DNA of 64,000 nucleotides from positions 14,582,754 to 14,646,753 of the forward strand of contig JAJLRJ010000010.1 of assembly GCA_024195265.1 (NCBI GenBank). Direction: 5' to 3'. The notes beneath the pieces were generated by a model that did no database searches, was not told the origin of the DNA, and saw nothing but the letters and a program-made list of their open reading frames with translations. The stretch is from Dendrophyllia cribrosa. Taxonomy: Eukaryota; Cnidaria; Anthozoa; Scleractinia; Dendrophylliidae. A program made the translations under genes and the position numbers. Shown piece by piece: positions 11,357-21,639 of the stretch (within the stretch, counting starts at the first letter, position 1; each line of letters begins with the position of its first letter).

Positions 11357-12115
11357 TTATTCTCCAAAATGATTGGCCAAACTCATTCCCTGTAAGGCTT
11401 TGTTAAAGGCTTGTATATCTTTCTCTAGACGAAAACTTCTCCGGAAGAGAGCTCCGATTTCGTGTTGCGTCTCCGGGGAAATGTGACGCTATCCCACCAC
11501 AGCACTGAGGTTATGAAGGGTTGGATAACTGCAACACGATCCCATGGGTTGAAAATAATGCCCTTCTCCGATAGGTCGGAATCCAAACTCTTTGATCCAA
11601 TGCCCTTCTTCATCCCACCGATAATAGAAGGGTTCGTGCCAAGTTTTGCTGGGGATGTCGTAAACGTAGACATTCTTGTGGGCATCCAACGCCAATTGTA
11701 CACCCCATCCCGTTCCCCCTTTGACATGCGTTTTGAAGTCGTTCAGTTCCCCAAACGCACAAACAGTTTGTGCCTCTTTGATGATGTGATAATTTCGTTG
11801 TAAGAGTTGTCGGGTATAATGAGAGGGTGACCTTGTATCATGGGGCAGTAGAGTTCTGTTCAAGTTGTTTGCCGACTGTTGCAAGAAAGGTTCAGCTTTC
11901 ATCAATTCTTCTTCGGTCAAAGGGGTCACGGTTTTGAATCGGGGGTGAAGGGGTCCCACTTTCACTTTCACTTGAAATCCAAGTTGTAGGGCTATGTCTT
12001 CGGCAACACGATCCGTTCCCGTATATCCACCCGTATACAACACATAGTCATTTCCAATCGGTAGATCCATGTCTTTGCCACCACAAAAGTAAATGGATCT
12101 CGTATTTATTCCCAT
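11357..12115 (-). pseudogene. SLOG/LOG-like Rossmann protein, left-repeat copy, one in-frame stop
   Basis: A protein of 252 codons with the SLOG-superfamily (SMF/DprA-LOG) signature: YTGGYTGTD at residues 27-35 (the GGxxGxD nucleotide-binding loop), a TEEEL..AEPFL..A segment, QRNYHIIKEAQTVCAFG, and KGGTGWGVQLALD near 132-143. It ends in a ~60-residue region unlike the core. Family members bind or hydrolyse nucleotides and nucleotide-derived signals, and several act in phage conflict systems. The start is the ATG at 12115, matching the right copy. A TAG at 11489-11491 cuts off the last ~45 codons; the right copy has a sense codon there. It is divergent from the acidic/basic gene across a 160-bp spacer. 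Confidence 0.7.
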
Positions 12116-12276
12116 GATTCACGTCATGCCCAAATATGTCTCAGGTGTTCTCTTTCATACCCATCATGCCTAAATATGGCTATGATGTTTATGACTCATA
12201 GTGCGCATGCCTATTACCAAAAGGACATTAATGTCTCCCACAAGGGTACGGAACTGGACACGAATATAATGAGGAC
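12116..12276. promoter_or_regulatory. Divergent promoter region in left repeat
   Basis: This spacer separates the SLOG-like gene from the divergent acidic/basic gene. It contains TGACTCA (an AP-1-type site, in 12191-12200) next to GTGCGCATGC (NRF1-like, 12201-12210) and short ATGATGGGTATGA-type repeats. The right repeat keeps TGAGTCA and ACGCATGCGCAC in the matching place (about 24077-24098). Function is inferred. Confidence 0.45.
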
Positions 12277-12849
12277 GTGAATGAATTCTTGGAGTCTCTG
12301 CATGGCGAAGAGGATACGAATTGGGATCCCTTTGACTTCGACGAGAATTTATTCGAGACTAAACAGAAAATCCAAGGAGAGACTCCAGATGTGGACGACC
12401 TTGATCAAATTCTGAACGATTTATTTTTCATGACTTCTGCTGAAAACAGAGACTTAACTCCTACCGAAGAATCGTTATCACCTTGATTTGATTCTTTCCA
12501 TGTCGGAGAGGGTTCGTATTGGGATACAATTGACTTTCAGGAGAATCAATTCCAAACTACAGAAGTTGACGCAGATCAAATTCTGAACGGTATCTTTAAC
12601 CTGTAATTTTATGGCAAAGAGGAAAGATGTTTTGGATTAAAATCTCTAACACCTCGGTTTCTGCAGAAAGCTCCTCCTCCTGAACTGACTTTTTGCAAGT
12701 TCTCGTTGAAAAAGGAAAAGTCAAGCAAGATCAGTGAAAAGAGAAAGGAAAGACAGAGACAGAATCGAATGACAATACACGCAAAATGGTTAAACAGAGA
12801 ACGCAATAGACGGTATCGTCAAAAACACAAGGAATTAACTAGAACATAA
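12277..12849 (+). pseudogene. Acidic/basic regulator-like protein, left-repeat copy, with stops
   Basis: The left counterpart of 23479-24012. The first ~69 codons are acidic (EFLESLHGEEDT, DLDQILNDLFF). A TGA at 12484-12486 stops the frame, then further acidic sequence follows and another stop lies at 12606. The end encodes a strongly basic Arg/Lys/Gln tail. The frame is open upstream of 12277 without an ATG, so the start codon shown (GTG) is doubtful and a spliced first exon is possible. Acidic then basic layout suggests a transcription factor, but no known DNA-binding fold is recognised. Confidence 0.5.
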
Positions 12850-12945
12850 TGTACCTAACGAGGATGACGATATCTATAATACATAAAGTGAAGCGTTTAT
12901 AAATAAAAACTCATTTTCAATAACTGCAATACCGAGTCACATTTA

Positions 12946-13715
12946 GGGAAGGTACGTTTTTTCTTGGGGGGGGAGGGCTGGGGAATTTTGGTATTTTTTT
13001 TTCAAAAAAGTATTGGCCCTCCCTTGCGTTTTAACAAAAAAACTCCTGACCCCCCACCTTTAGGTGACTGACAGAAGTGCGACCCTCGCTTGTGAACGCA
13101 AAGTGTTTGAATACAAATATATCTCATATTGAATGTATCCGCGCTGAAACAAGGAAAATGCGAACAATCAGTGTGGGATATTTACGTTTTATAGCTGAAG
13201 TTTGAACCTTGACTATTATAAAAGTTTTGAGCATAAAATATCTATTTAAAGGGAAAATACACACGCTTGTTTCTTCGACTAGCCGGCATTGCTGTTGGTT
13301 ATTTTAACAAGTACGGTTTATTTGTTTAGCATGAGAAATCTGCCTCTCAAAAACAAATATTTCCTACATTTCCTAATTCTGTAAAAGGCAGACAGGTCTT
13401 TTACGGACGGAAAAGGATTCGATTCCTTCGAGAAATGAATGTGCCATGGCATAATATACATGTAGAAATGTAACCTAGTATCCATAATAAAACACAAAAT
13501 TAAATCAAAGTAGGTGGAAAGAAAAACTTAATCTGTAAGAAAAATGGAATGCAACATCACAAAATTTCTCATTAAAAAATTCTGGAAAAGATGTGTGACC
13601 CTCCCTTGAATAGCTCACATGAGGTATGGCCCTCCCCTTTTGGTGCTCACTTTCACTGATGACCCTCCCCTCTGAGGCCCCAGCCCTCCCTCCCCAAGAA
13701 AAAACGTACCTTCCC
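12946..13715. mobile_element. PIF/Harbinger-like MITE inside the left repeat
   Basis: A 770-bp insert with inverted ends GGGAAGGTACGTTTTTTCTT and its complement, flanked by TTA at 12943-12945 and 13716-13718. The right repeat keeps the unoccupied site with a single TTA, so the duplication is directly shown. A 3-bp TTA duplication with GGG ends fits PIF/Harbinger. There is no ORF. It has G-rich and C-rich stretches next to the ends. Confidence 0.8.
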
Positions 13716-14157
13716 TTATTGGTGTTGGTTGTGTCGGGTGTGTGATCGCTTGTACCAAAAATAATTTGCGAATATCACGAATGACGTTTGCTGTTTGCTA
13801 GAATGAACGTAACTTCCAAGCGTGAAAGATTGTTTTCGGAATTGCGTGTATAAACATCGCTACTTGTTGTGAAATGCACCTGGAAAATACATTTGTATGA
13901 GTGTCGAGTTTAAAAAATGCGACGCGTACAGTATTAAAATTTCAATTGAAAAACTCAAAATAACAAATCAGTGAATGAAAATCGGATTAGATTTTCAGCA
14001 AAGAGAAATGAATGAAGAAACTGAACGTTATATGTTGAGCAGCTTGGAGCTAAACATAAGATGTTGAGTGTATTTTTCCTTTTTTTATAATTCCCGATCA
14101 ATTCGTCTTTTCTCTAACTTGATGACTATAAAAGTAAGGGAGGAAGCTGTATATCTT

Positions 14158-14609
14158 CAGTTATGTTGTCAACACGAACAGGTTATATTTCGTCTTGGTT
14201 CGTGCTTGCGCTCGACGTTGTTTTTCACGATATTCATTCCATCCCTTGCCATGCGAAAGTTGGTCGGTTCTGCTTAATGAGCTACAACCCGGCCATGAAC
14301 TCTGGTCGGCTGCTGAGTTTTTATTACTTCATGGATCAGTGTGATGTATCCTTTATATAACAATACAGATTTCATGGAGTGTTATGTGTGGCGTATCCAA
14401 CACACTATCCTTCTGTCTGGTGGATGCTTTGGCAGCTTATAAAAGAGCGCGTGGATAGATGTTATGTAGTCAGTTGTTTTAAACTATGGGTAGCGTCACA
14501 AGTCGTCTTTGTGCTAATTCAACACCTACCTTGTTTTTAAGTGATATATGCCAGAGGATGCGTTGTTTAGTTGCATGTTGTGGCAGTGAAGTACACATCG
14601 ATTTGAGAG
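14158..14609 (+). other. Leader between left repeat and integrase
   Basis: Single-copy in A1 because it lies inside the repeats. An ORF at 14486-14704 with a very acidic end overlaps the integrase start in another frame; it could be a small gene or a shadow. A CTTATAAAAG motif at about 14437 could be a TATA box for the + strand gene block. Confidence 0.35.
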
Positions 14610-16778
14610 ATGCGACAGACGAGTACCAAAAAGAAGCCCCAGAAGAACATGAAGAAGAGGAGCAGCAACCAGAAGAACCGACGTTTAGAGAAACTGTACT
14701 ATGAACTAGACCGTCCTTCAGCTTTGGGTGGTGTGGACAAACTGTATCGGGTGGCCCGTCGATATGGAGTAACTCGCTCTCAGGTGCTTGAGTGGCTGCA
14801 ATTGCAACCGGGTTACACACTACACAAACCTGCGAGAAAGCACTTTCGTCGCAACAGAGTAATTGTGTATGGAATAGATTCTCAGTGGCAGGCTGATTTA
14901 GTGGACATGCAAAGTTTGAGTCGATGGAATCGTGGTTACAAGTATTTGTTGACTTGTATCGATGTGCTTTCTAAGTATGCGTAGGTGGTGCCTCTTAAGA
15001 CTAAAACCGGAAAGGAGCTTGTGGTCGCATTCAAGAAAATATTTCGACAGGGACGTAAACCTGAGAAGTTGCAAACAGATGCTGGAACTGAATTTAAAAA
15101 CAGAACTTTTCAAACATTTCTTAAAGAGGAAAACGTTCACTTTTTTGTGACATACAACGAAACCAAAGCCCAAGTGGTTGAGCGCTTCAACAGGACTCTC
15201 AAGCAATTAATGTGGAGAATGTTTACCACGACCAGTTCCTACCATTATTTGGACAAACTAGACGGTTTGCTCAACGGAAATTACAATCAGAACATACATC
15301 GTAGCATCAAAATGAAACCGTCGATGTCAACGAGTCTAATGCACAAGATGTTTGGAGAACTTTGTACGACAAACAGTCAGCCTCCACCAAGTATAAATTC
15401 AACGAAGGGGATCAAGTCAAGATCAGTAAGCACAAGCGAATCTTTGAGAAAGGTTATCTGCCATCATGGACGCAGGAGACATTTATAATTGCCCAACGAA
15501 TACCCCGAGATCCTCCGGTGTATCGCCTGAAGGAAGCAGACGGTGATTTCATCCAAGGCACCTTTTATGAGCCAGAGCTACAGAAAGCAATAGAAAAGCC
15601 AGATCACTAGCCTGCGAATACAGCCGCCTCTCATCGCTCCCGGCCGCTAGAGGCGTTCGCGCGAGAGCGCGTCTGCGATTTACTTTGAGAAATTCCATAC
15701 TGATGACGTAAATCACCCGTCGCTAATCTCGTATAATTATAATAATGTGCATGCGGTGAAACCAAATGAAATGAAAGGTGTTGACAGGCCCATCACAAAT
15801 CCAACTAGTTCCTGGCGTGTTTGTTGTGACCTTTGTTCACTGGGTTTTAAGTGTAGTTTGATTTTTACAGTTTAGCTCTGATCAATATGTCTTTTAAAGA
15901 TCTACCCCTTTTGTATGAAACAAGTGAAGGTTCTTTATAGATCCGTCTGAGCAAAGATTGTGATTCATTTGTCCATGAGGATGTAGGCACACAGGGTTGT
16001 ATTGTGTAACAAAGGATAACATTTCCTTGTGCGCAGTGGTTTTATATTATTTCTGTTTCCATCTTTGCCGTGAAAATATTGGCGAAAGAAACTGCCATTT
16101 TCGACCCCGGCCATTGCGGTGCCATGAGTCTAAAGGTAGTCTTTCCGCTAAAAGCTAAGCAGACTGATGATGATAATTACGGGATTCTTCTTTCTCGTAT
16201 GTATCGCCGATAAATGTTCATTCATCCAGACGTGCACGAGTGGCGCCGTTTGAAATATCAGTGACTTGCCATATCCGGTCGGTAAATTGCCAAAGGTAGA
16301 AAAACCTCTTCACCGCAGATGAAACTATAAAAGCCTGAAACTGACTTGCTTGTAACGTCAAAACATTAAACATAGGACAAATAGATTGAACGCAGAGTCG
16401 TACAGTTTCTAACGACAGACGAGATTAATCTTCGCAACTGGCGATTGAGTTACAACACTGCATAATTTAAAGCATAATTATGTAAAATTACCAAATTGGC
16501 CAATCAGCGCTCCTGTCTTGATGCGGGACAGATTTTCGTCATCAGTATGGAATTTCTCAAAGTAAATCGCAGACGCTCTCTCGCGCGAACGCCTCTTGCG
16601 GCCGGGAGCGATGAGAGGCGGCTGTATTCGCAGGCTACCAGATCACCTGTTTCGCATTGAAAAAAATTTAAAGTATCGTGGGAAAGGTGCTTCCCAAGAA
16701 GCGTTGGTTCATTGGAAAGGCTGGTCCAAGAAATACGATAGTTGGATTCCTTATAAGCAGCTGGTGTCCTTACAGTAA
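14610..16778 (+). pseudogene. Polinton integrase with chromodomain (A1), broken by stop, frameshift and MITE
   Basis: A DDE integrase of the retroviral rve type, which inserts the element into the chromosome. The N-terminal part has a helical DNA-binding segment (VARRYGVTRSQVLEWL). Catalytic residues are visible in WQADLVDM, LQTDAGTEF and QVVERFNRTL. An SH3-like region (FNEGDQVKISK) follows, then a C-terminal chromodomain (EKNLKYRGKG...ALVHWKGWSKKYDSW). Chromodomains on integrases usually guide insertion to marked chromatin. Damage: a TAG at 14982-14984, a frame change near 15325, and a 1030-bp MITE at 15608-16637 that falls between the SH3-like part and the chromodomain. The chromodomain is in frame with the upstream part once the MITE and one target copy are disregarded. 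The start at 14610 is the first ATG in frame. Confidence 0.85.
15608..16637. mobile_element. MULE-like MITE in the integrase gene, 9-bp target duplication
   Basis: A 1030-bp insert with ~105-bp inverted repeats beginning TAGCCTGCGAATACAGCCGC. It is flanked by CCAGATCAC at 15599-15607 and 16638-16646. Long inverted ends and a 9-bp duplication are typical of Mutator-like elements. No transposase frame is present. It splits the A1 integrase. Confidence 0.85.
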
Positions 16779-16780
16779 AC

Positions 16781-17640
16781 ATGAAACAGGATGGAGATTT
16801 TTACGTTATACTTCCCAGTAATGCCAACACGAACTTATTTCCTTTCAACTCAGCTTCGTATTTCCGGGCTGCATTACCGCGACAAATTCATCTACCAGAC
16901 GAAGAAGATTGGGAAGTTGGACTTCATCATGTCATCTATCCATTTTCGTGGTTCGAAGTGCCTCACGAATGCGATCACCGCATGTTATGTTCCGCCGATT
17001 TGGAACTCAACACGTTGAAAAGTTTACGTTACCAGTAGGACGTTATCGGACAGCATTAGTTGTGGTAGAAGGTTTGCTTCATTGCATGAACAAAGTCCCC
17101 AAACCTTGGCACTTCAACATAACGGTTGATGATGAGTGGAACATTACAATCACATCTCAAGATGTGTGGATAATGGTGACAGCCCCTGTTGCCCAAGCAC
17201 TTGGATGGATAAACAGTGAAAACAAACCTCGTCAAGTAAACGCGATGGGTGTAAAAATGAATCCTTCGTTAGCCAATGACTTTGGATATGGGTGGTGTGT
17301 GCTACCCATCCGAAACTCTATCACCTTTCCAGGTACCTTTGTCATTCCTCAGACAGTCTCTCTCTGCCGCTGTAAACACAGAGTAGTCCAAGTACACACG
17401 AATATGATCGAGCCTTGGCAGGTCGGTGACACAAGGCTGCATTTGTTACACGAAATGGTACCACATGGTTCATTCCGACAGACAGTTATGGAGCAGCCTG
17501 AACACTTAATCTATCTACCCTTGAGAACCAAGACATTTCAAACGATTGACATCTATTTAACAAGTGGATGTGGTCAGCCCATATCATTTCAAGGTGGAAC
17601 AGTGAACGTTGTACTACATTTTCGGAGAACAACAAGATGA
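16781..17640 (+). pseudogene. Penton-like minor capsid protein 1 (A1), frameshifted
   Basis: A protein of about 285 residues starting at the ATG 16781, three bases after the integrase stop. It begins with FYVILPSNANTN, has HLPDEEDWEVGLHHVIYPFSW in the first third and ends NVVLHFRRTT. The end pattern LRT..F.TI.I....G.PI.F..G.V.V.LHFRR is the mark of the Polinton minor capsid protein, a single jelly-roll that forms the vertex penton. One frame change lies between about 16960 and 17030. It is paralogous to the next gene, which it overlaps by the ATGA stop/start. Confidence 0.75.
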
Positions 17641-18519
17641 GTAGCAGCTCTTATGTCGTGGTAGTTAGGGATGCAAGCATAGAACAGTATCCTGAGAACA
17701 CACCTTCCAGTTTCAAAATGCGACTCCCAAGTCAAGTGCATTTAAGTAAAGATTGAGAAGTGGCCATGACGCACATTATTTACCCACATACTTGGGAAAA
17801 TATACACAGCAATCAGGTGTCCTATCTGTTACGTTACAATGGTGAAAAGGAATGGACCTTACCGATTTATTTACCTCGTGGCACATACAAAACAGTCGAG
17901 GATTTGATCAGTGGTATGGTGACGGGATTAGAAAGTGCCTTTCCAGACATTTATATCAAGAGTGGAAGGAAGATCAAACGCCTTGGAAGCAAGGAATGTT
18001 TCTACATTCACGAAAAAGCCCAATATTACTATGAATTGTACCTACCCCCAGGATTTCAAGTCACGTTACCAAAGAATGTAGCTCGAGCTTTGGGGTACCT
18101 GAACCACGAAGAACTTATACCCGCCGTTTATACGGTCCAGACTTCTTCCACTGTAAAAATGTACAAGGACAAGAGCGTGACCCTAGAAGCAACCACCAAC
18201 ACCATGCGTCGTAAAGATGAATTGGTATGGGGTATGCTCTCCAGACATTCTTTTCAGACCATGTATGTATACTCGGATCTCATTGAATCTTTGGTCGTGG
18301 GAGATGTACAAGCCAATCTGCTGCGTATGATATTACCTCGCGGCCAACCGGGTGAAATGGTAGCAGAAGAAATCAAACGCCCTACCTATCATCGATTGCG
18401 AACATCTATTTTCTCCTCAGTGGAAATCAATATAAGAAGCGACACTGGTCAACTGATATAATTTGCGTCTGGTGCTGTCAGAGTAACATTACACTTTCGG
18501 CGAAGGACAATTCTGTAAA
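17637..18519 (+). pseudogene. Penton-like minor capsid protein 2 (A1), two in-frame stops
   Basis: Starts at the ATG 17637 that overlaps the stop of the previous gene. The pattern SSYVVVVRDAS...FKMRLPSQVHL...THIIYPHTWEN mirrors the start of minor capsid 1, and the end (RLRTSIFSSVEINIRSDTGQ ... VTLHFRR) is the family's C-terminal signature. In-frame stops are TGA at 17754-17756, where a Trp would be one base change away, and TAA at 18459-18461, 19 codons before the natural end. Two tandem penton-like paralogues suggest either a heteromeric vertex or one spike-bearing form. Expression was probably coupled by the 4-bp overlap. Confidence 0.75.
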
Positions 18520-18978
18520 ATGCTTCTACCAATGAACCACCAATTTTATCCTTATCAGCGTTATGTGATACCTATTGTGCAACGAGGTAAAGGAGATATT
18601 AGCATCTATGGAGGAACACACCCTTATGGTCAAGGTGGTAATGGATTGGGAGGAATGTTTCGTTCTCTCTTTCGAACAGCAACGCCTCTTCTCAAGACTG
18701 TCGCAAAGAAAGCGGGAAAACGGTTACTGTCCACTGGATTAGATACAGAAGTGCAAATTGCTCAAGATGTTATGAATGGACAATCACTGAAGAAAGCAGC
18801 GGAAACGAGAGCAAAAGCTTCCGGAAAACAATTTTTCACTGAGGCATTTCGGGACATGACGCAACAACAAGGGGATGGAAAAGTATATAAACGTAAACGA
18901 AAGGCGAATTCCGTCAGTACAAGACAAGTCAAGAAACCGAGAACATCATCAGCAACGTTCAAGACTATTTTTGACTGA
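18520..18978 (+). CDS. pX/pVI-like basic virion protein (A1)
   Basis: An intact 152-residue protein starting directly after the penton-like stop. It has a Tyr-rich start, a Gly-rich GGTHPYGQGGNGLGGMF segment at about 29-46, an amphipathic FRSLFRTATPLLKTVAKKAG helix, and a basic tail (KRKRKANSVSTRQVKKPR) with nuclear-localisation character. Polintons usually carry such a small Gly-then-amphipathic-then-basic protein between the minor and major capsid genes. By position and layout it recalls adenovirus pX or pVI, which bind DNA or the inner capsid. The analogy is inferred. Confidence 0.6.
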   Translation: MLLPMNHQFYPYQRYVIPIVQRGKGDISIYGGTHPYGQGGNGLGGMFRSLFRTATPLLKTVAKKAGKRLLSTGLDTEVQIAQDVMNGQSLKKAAETRAKASGKQFFTEAFRDMTQQQGDGKVYKRKRKANSVSTRQVKKPRTSSATFKTIFD

Positions 18979-18980
18979 GT

Positions 18981-20299
18981 ATGGCTTCAGCACATCCCTT
19001 CTCTGCTCCAGGAGTTAACTCCAGTTTGCAGTTATTCGAAGTGCCGGTCACCGATGTTTCTATCGTCAAAAGTAAATGGATTGACTATGAACCGATTCAG
19101 AGTGGAACCAATCCCATTGAGTTTGTGATCAAACCTCTGTCAGATTACATCGACATTAACAAGACTGAACTGCGTCTTGTGGTGAAAATTACAAAACGAA
19201 ATGGAGATGCCTAAAGTGAAGGAAAAAAATACACGCTAATCAACAATGCTCTTCACTCTATCATCAAACAATTCACCATCAAGATCAATGAAACGCTTGT
19301 CACAGAGCAATCCGACACCCAAGCTTACAATGCTTACATCAAGACTCTGCTTAACTTCACGGGGCAGGCTAAGAAGTCCTATTTGACCAAAGCGTTTTAC
19401 TACAAGGACACTGCAGGACACATGGATGAAACGGATAACACTGCAGATCATAATGTTTGTCTAAAAAAGAGAGGAGCTTTCACCAGTGCAAGTGCAGAAG
19501 TGGGTATGGTTGGTGTACCCCTCTGTGATTTGTTCAACGTAGACAAGTTACTGTTAGACAATATAGAAATCAAGATAAAGATCGATCTCAACAGTGATGA
19601 CTTTGCTCTCATGTCGGGTGAAGTGGCTAACGACTGCAAGCTACAAATCATATCAAGTACTCTCCGTATTCGTACTGTACGTGTAGCAGACAGCACCAAG
19701 TTGGAACATGTCAACACCATGTCAGGCCAGAAACCACTACCCGCCATTTACACACTAACAAGAACCCCAACACATGCAAGGATCATCCCCAGTGGAGTAC
19801 TGAATCATACAGAAACTGATTTATTTAACGGACTTATCCCACAATGCCTCGTATTTGGAATGGTGTGAAATGATGCCTATAACGAAAGTCTTGCAAGAAA
19901 TCCTTTCAACTTCCAGCTGTTTGGTTTGAGCGCCGTTCGACTGACCGTCAATGGGGAAGAACTTCCTTACTCCTGTCTGGACTTGACAGGTGGTGAGAAG
20001 ATTGATGGCTACAACACCCTGTTCTCAGGCAGTGGAGATATGAACTGTGGTCACGGGATAGATATTGATCGCGAAGATTGGGAGCAGGGTTATGGTTTGT
20101 TCAGACTCGATTTAACACCAGCGGGAAGTGGCCATCCTAATCATTTGGTTCCTATCGCAGTGGTAACGTCAATTTGTATTTAAAGTTTGACACTCCAACG
20201 CCAGCCGTACTCAATTTAATCGTGTACGCAGAATTCCAGAATCAGTTGGAAATTGATCGTGACCGACGCGTGGTGTATGACCTGTCGCAGGGCGCTTGA
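18981..20299 (+). pseudogene. Double jelly-roll major capsid protein (A1), two stops and a frameshift
   Basis: About 440 codons. The N-terminal pattern PIQSGTNPIEFVI...DYIDINKTELRL is the classic start of the Maverick major capsid family. Later come TLLNFTGQAKKSYL, FYYKDTAGHMDE, LIPQCLVFGMV and a C-terminal LQLFGLSAVRLTVNGEE-like region, all shared with the A2 copy. The protein builds the icosahedral shell as pseudo-hexameric trimers. Damage: TAA at 19212-19214, TGA at 19866-19868 and a frame change near 20150. The end is placed at 20297-20299 by comparison with A2. Confidence 0.85.
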
Positions 20300-20309
20300 A
20301 GAAACGGAG

Positions 20310-20756
20310 ATGCACACCACCTTTGAGTTATGGCAAGCTGCACTACAAGATCCTATGTTGGCCTCCATTATGCAAGGAGTCTACCCCAGAGACAAACTGC
20401 CTGTTGTTAACACGTACCCTTCGGGAATGATTGCAAATACGGATCCTCATGATAAGCCCGATACACATTGGGTGGCCATGTACTTTATCTCTCCGTGGGA
20501 AACTGAGTTCTTTGACAGTTACGGGTTTCCTCCCGATACCTATGGCATGGATGGATACATAGACCGAGATGTTACGCGATACAACAATAAACCGTTCCAG
20601 GGACTTACTTCAGACACTTGTGGAGACTACTGCTTATTCTATTTATTTCATCGAGCACGCAATGTTGATATGAATGCAATTCAAGCTCAATTTAAGTCGC
20701 ACGATACACAGTGGAATGATGCACAAGTAGCGGAATTTGTACACAGTTATGTATAA
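20310..20756 (+). CDS. Adenain-type cysteine protease (A1), likely C-terminally shortened
   Basis: A 148-residue protein starting at ATG 20310, ten bases after the capsid stop. The adenovirus-protease fold shows in THWVAMYFISP (catalytic His), EFFDSYGFPP (acidic residue) and TSDTCGDYCLFYLF (catalytic Cys). It would cleave capsid precursors during maturation. The frame stops at TAA 20754-20756, but A2 has a sense codon there and continues about 35 more codons. A1 still shows that downstream coding similarity (CKSLKCWRNESIK at about 20810-20850), so this stop is probably premature. Confidence 0.85.
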   Translation: MHTTFELWQAALQDPMLASIMQGVYPRDKLPVVNTYPSGMIANTDPHDKPDTHWVAMYFISPWETEFFDSYGFPPDTYGMDGYIDRDVTRYNNKPFQGLTSDTCGDYCLFYLFHRARNVDMNAIQAQFKSHDTQWNDAQVAEFVHSYV

Positions 20757-20958
20757 TCGTTGACAAGTGTTAGGCAGAGGTCACCGTTCTTTCAGAGTGA
20801 ACAAGCTTGTAAGTCATTAAAATGTTGGCGTAATGAGTCAATAAAGTGCTGTTTAAAATGAACATGATGTATTTTTTTTCTCCTCGGGATGTACTCTTAT
20901 AAAGAGAAAGACACTCGAAACTTTGTCATCATTTCGTTTCGCGTTCCGTGTGAGCAAC

Positions 20959-21635
20959 ATGGCTCAGTTCAAATGCCCGAGCAGTATTATGATAGCGGGT
21001 CCAAGTCAATGCGACAAGACCACGTTTACAAAACTGTTACTTCAATATGCAGACGTTTTGTTTGAAAGACCTATTCGTAAAATCGTGTACTGTTACGGAC
21101 AGTGGCAAGAATGTTTTCAGGACATGACATCACAGATTACCTTTGTGGAGGGCATCCCTGAAGATATTCCGGCTTTATTTGCAATGAGTTGCCGACCAGG
21201 AATACTCGTGTTGGATGATCTTATGAGGAATTGCAGTGAGGATGAACGCATCCTGGATCTGTTTACAAAAGTGCCTCATCATTGCGATGTCACCTGCATC
21301 TATTTGACCCAGAACCTTTTCCCACCCGGAAAGTTTTCCCGAAGCATTTCTCTCAATGCTCATTTTATTTTCGCTTTTAATAATCCTCGCGATACATTGG
21401 GTTTTCGAACGTTAGCGCAACAAGCCTTTGCAGGACACGTTCCTTACGTATGGGAAAGTTTCAAGATGCCACGTCGCAACCGTAAAGTTATCTCATGTTG
21501 GATTTGCATCCACGAACGCCGGGTAACCTACGATTACGCAGCAACATATTGCCTGTTTCACAAACTTACCCGGTGGTTTACGTAAACAAGAAAACGCATA
21601 AAACAGACGGACCTTCAACCATTGACTTCAGTTAG
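20959..21635 (+). pseudogene. FtsK/HerA-like genome-packaging ATPase (A1), mutated and frameshifted
   Basis: The A32-like ATPase that pumps DNA into the capsid. Start at ATG 20959. The P-loop reads GPSQCDKT at residues 14-21, with Asp where A2 and the family have Gly, which should disable nucleotide binding. Walker B is in GILVLDDLM at about 85-93, and LYLTQNLFPPGKFSR-like sensor sequence follows. The frame changes near 21468; after that the frame matching A2 lies in another register, ending at TAG 21633-21635. A TTATAAAG motif at 20896-20903 could be its promoter. Confidence 0.85.
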
Positions 21636-21639
21636 CATC

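Larger units (their letters stand above)
10801..14157. repeat. Left gene-bearing inverted repeat of A1
   Basis: This matches 22945-25495 in inverted orientation, ending at GCTGTATATCTT on the inside. It is about 2.6 kb after subtracting the 770-bp MITE at 12946-13715, which the right copy lacks. It contains a SLOG-like gene, a small ORF downstream of it, and a divergent acidic/basic gene. Repeats of this length with genes in both copies are far longer than the few hundred bases usual for Polintons. Confidence 0.9.

Noticed and set aside
14486..14704. Acidic ORF overlapping the A1 integrase start
   Set aside because: It lies in another frame over the integrase N-terminus; the acidic run can arise from the Lys/Gln-rich integrase codons read out of frame. 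No independent support.
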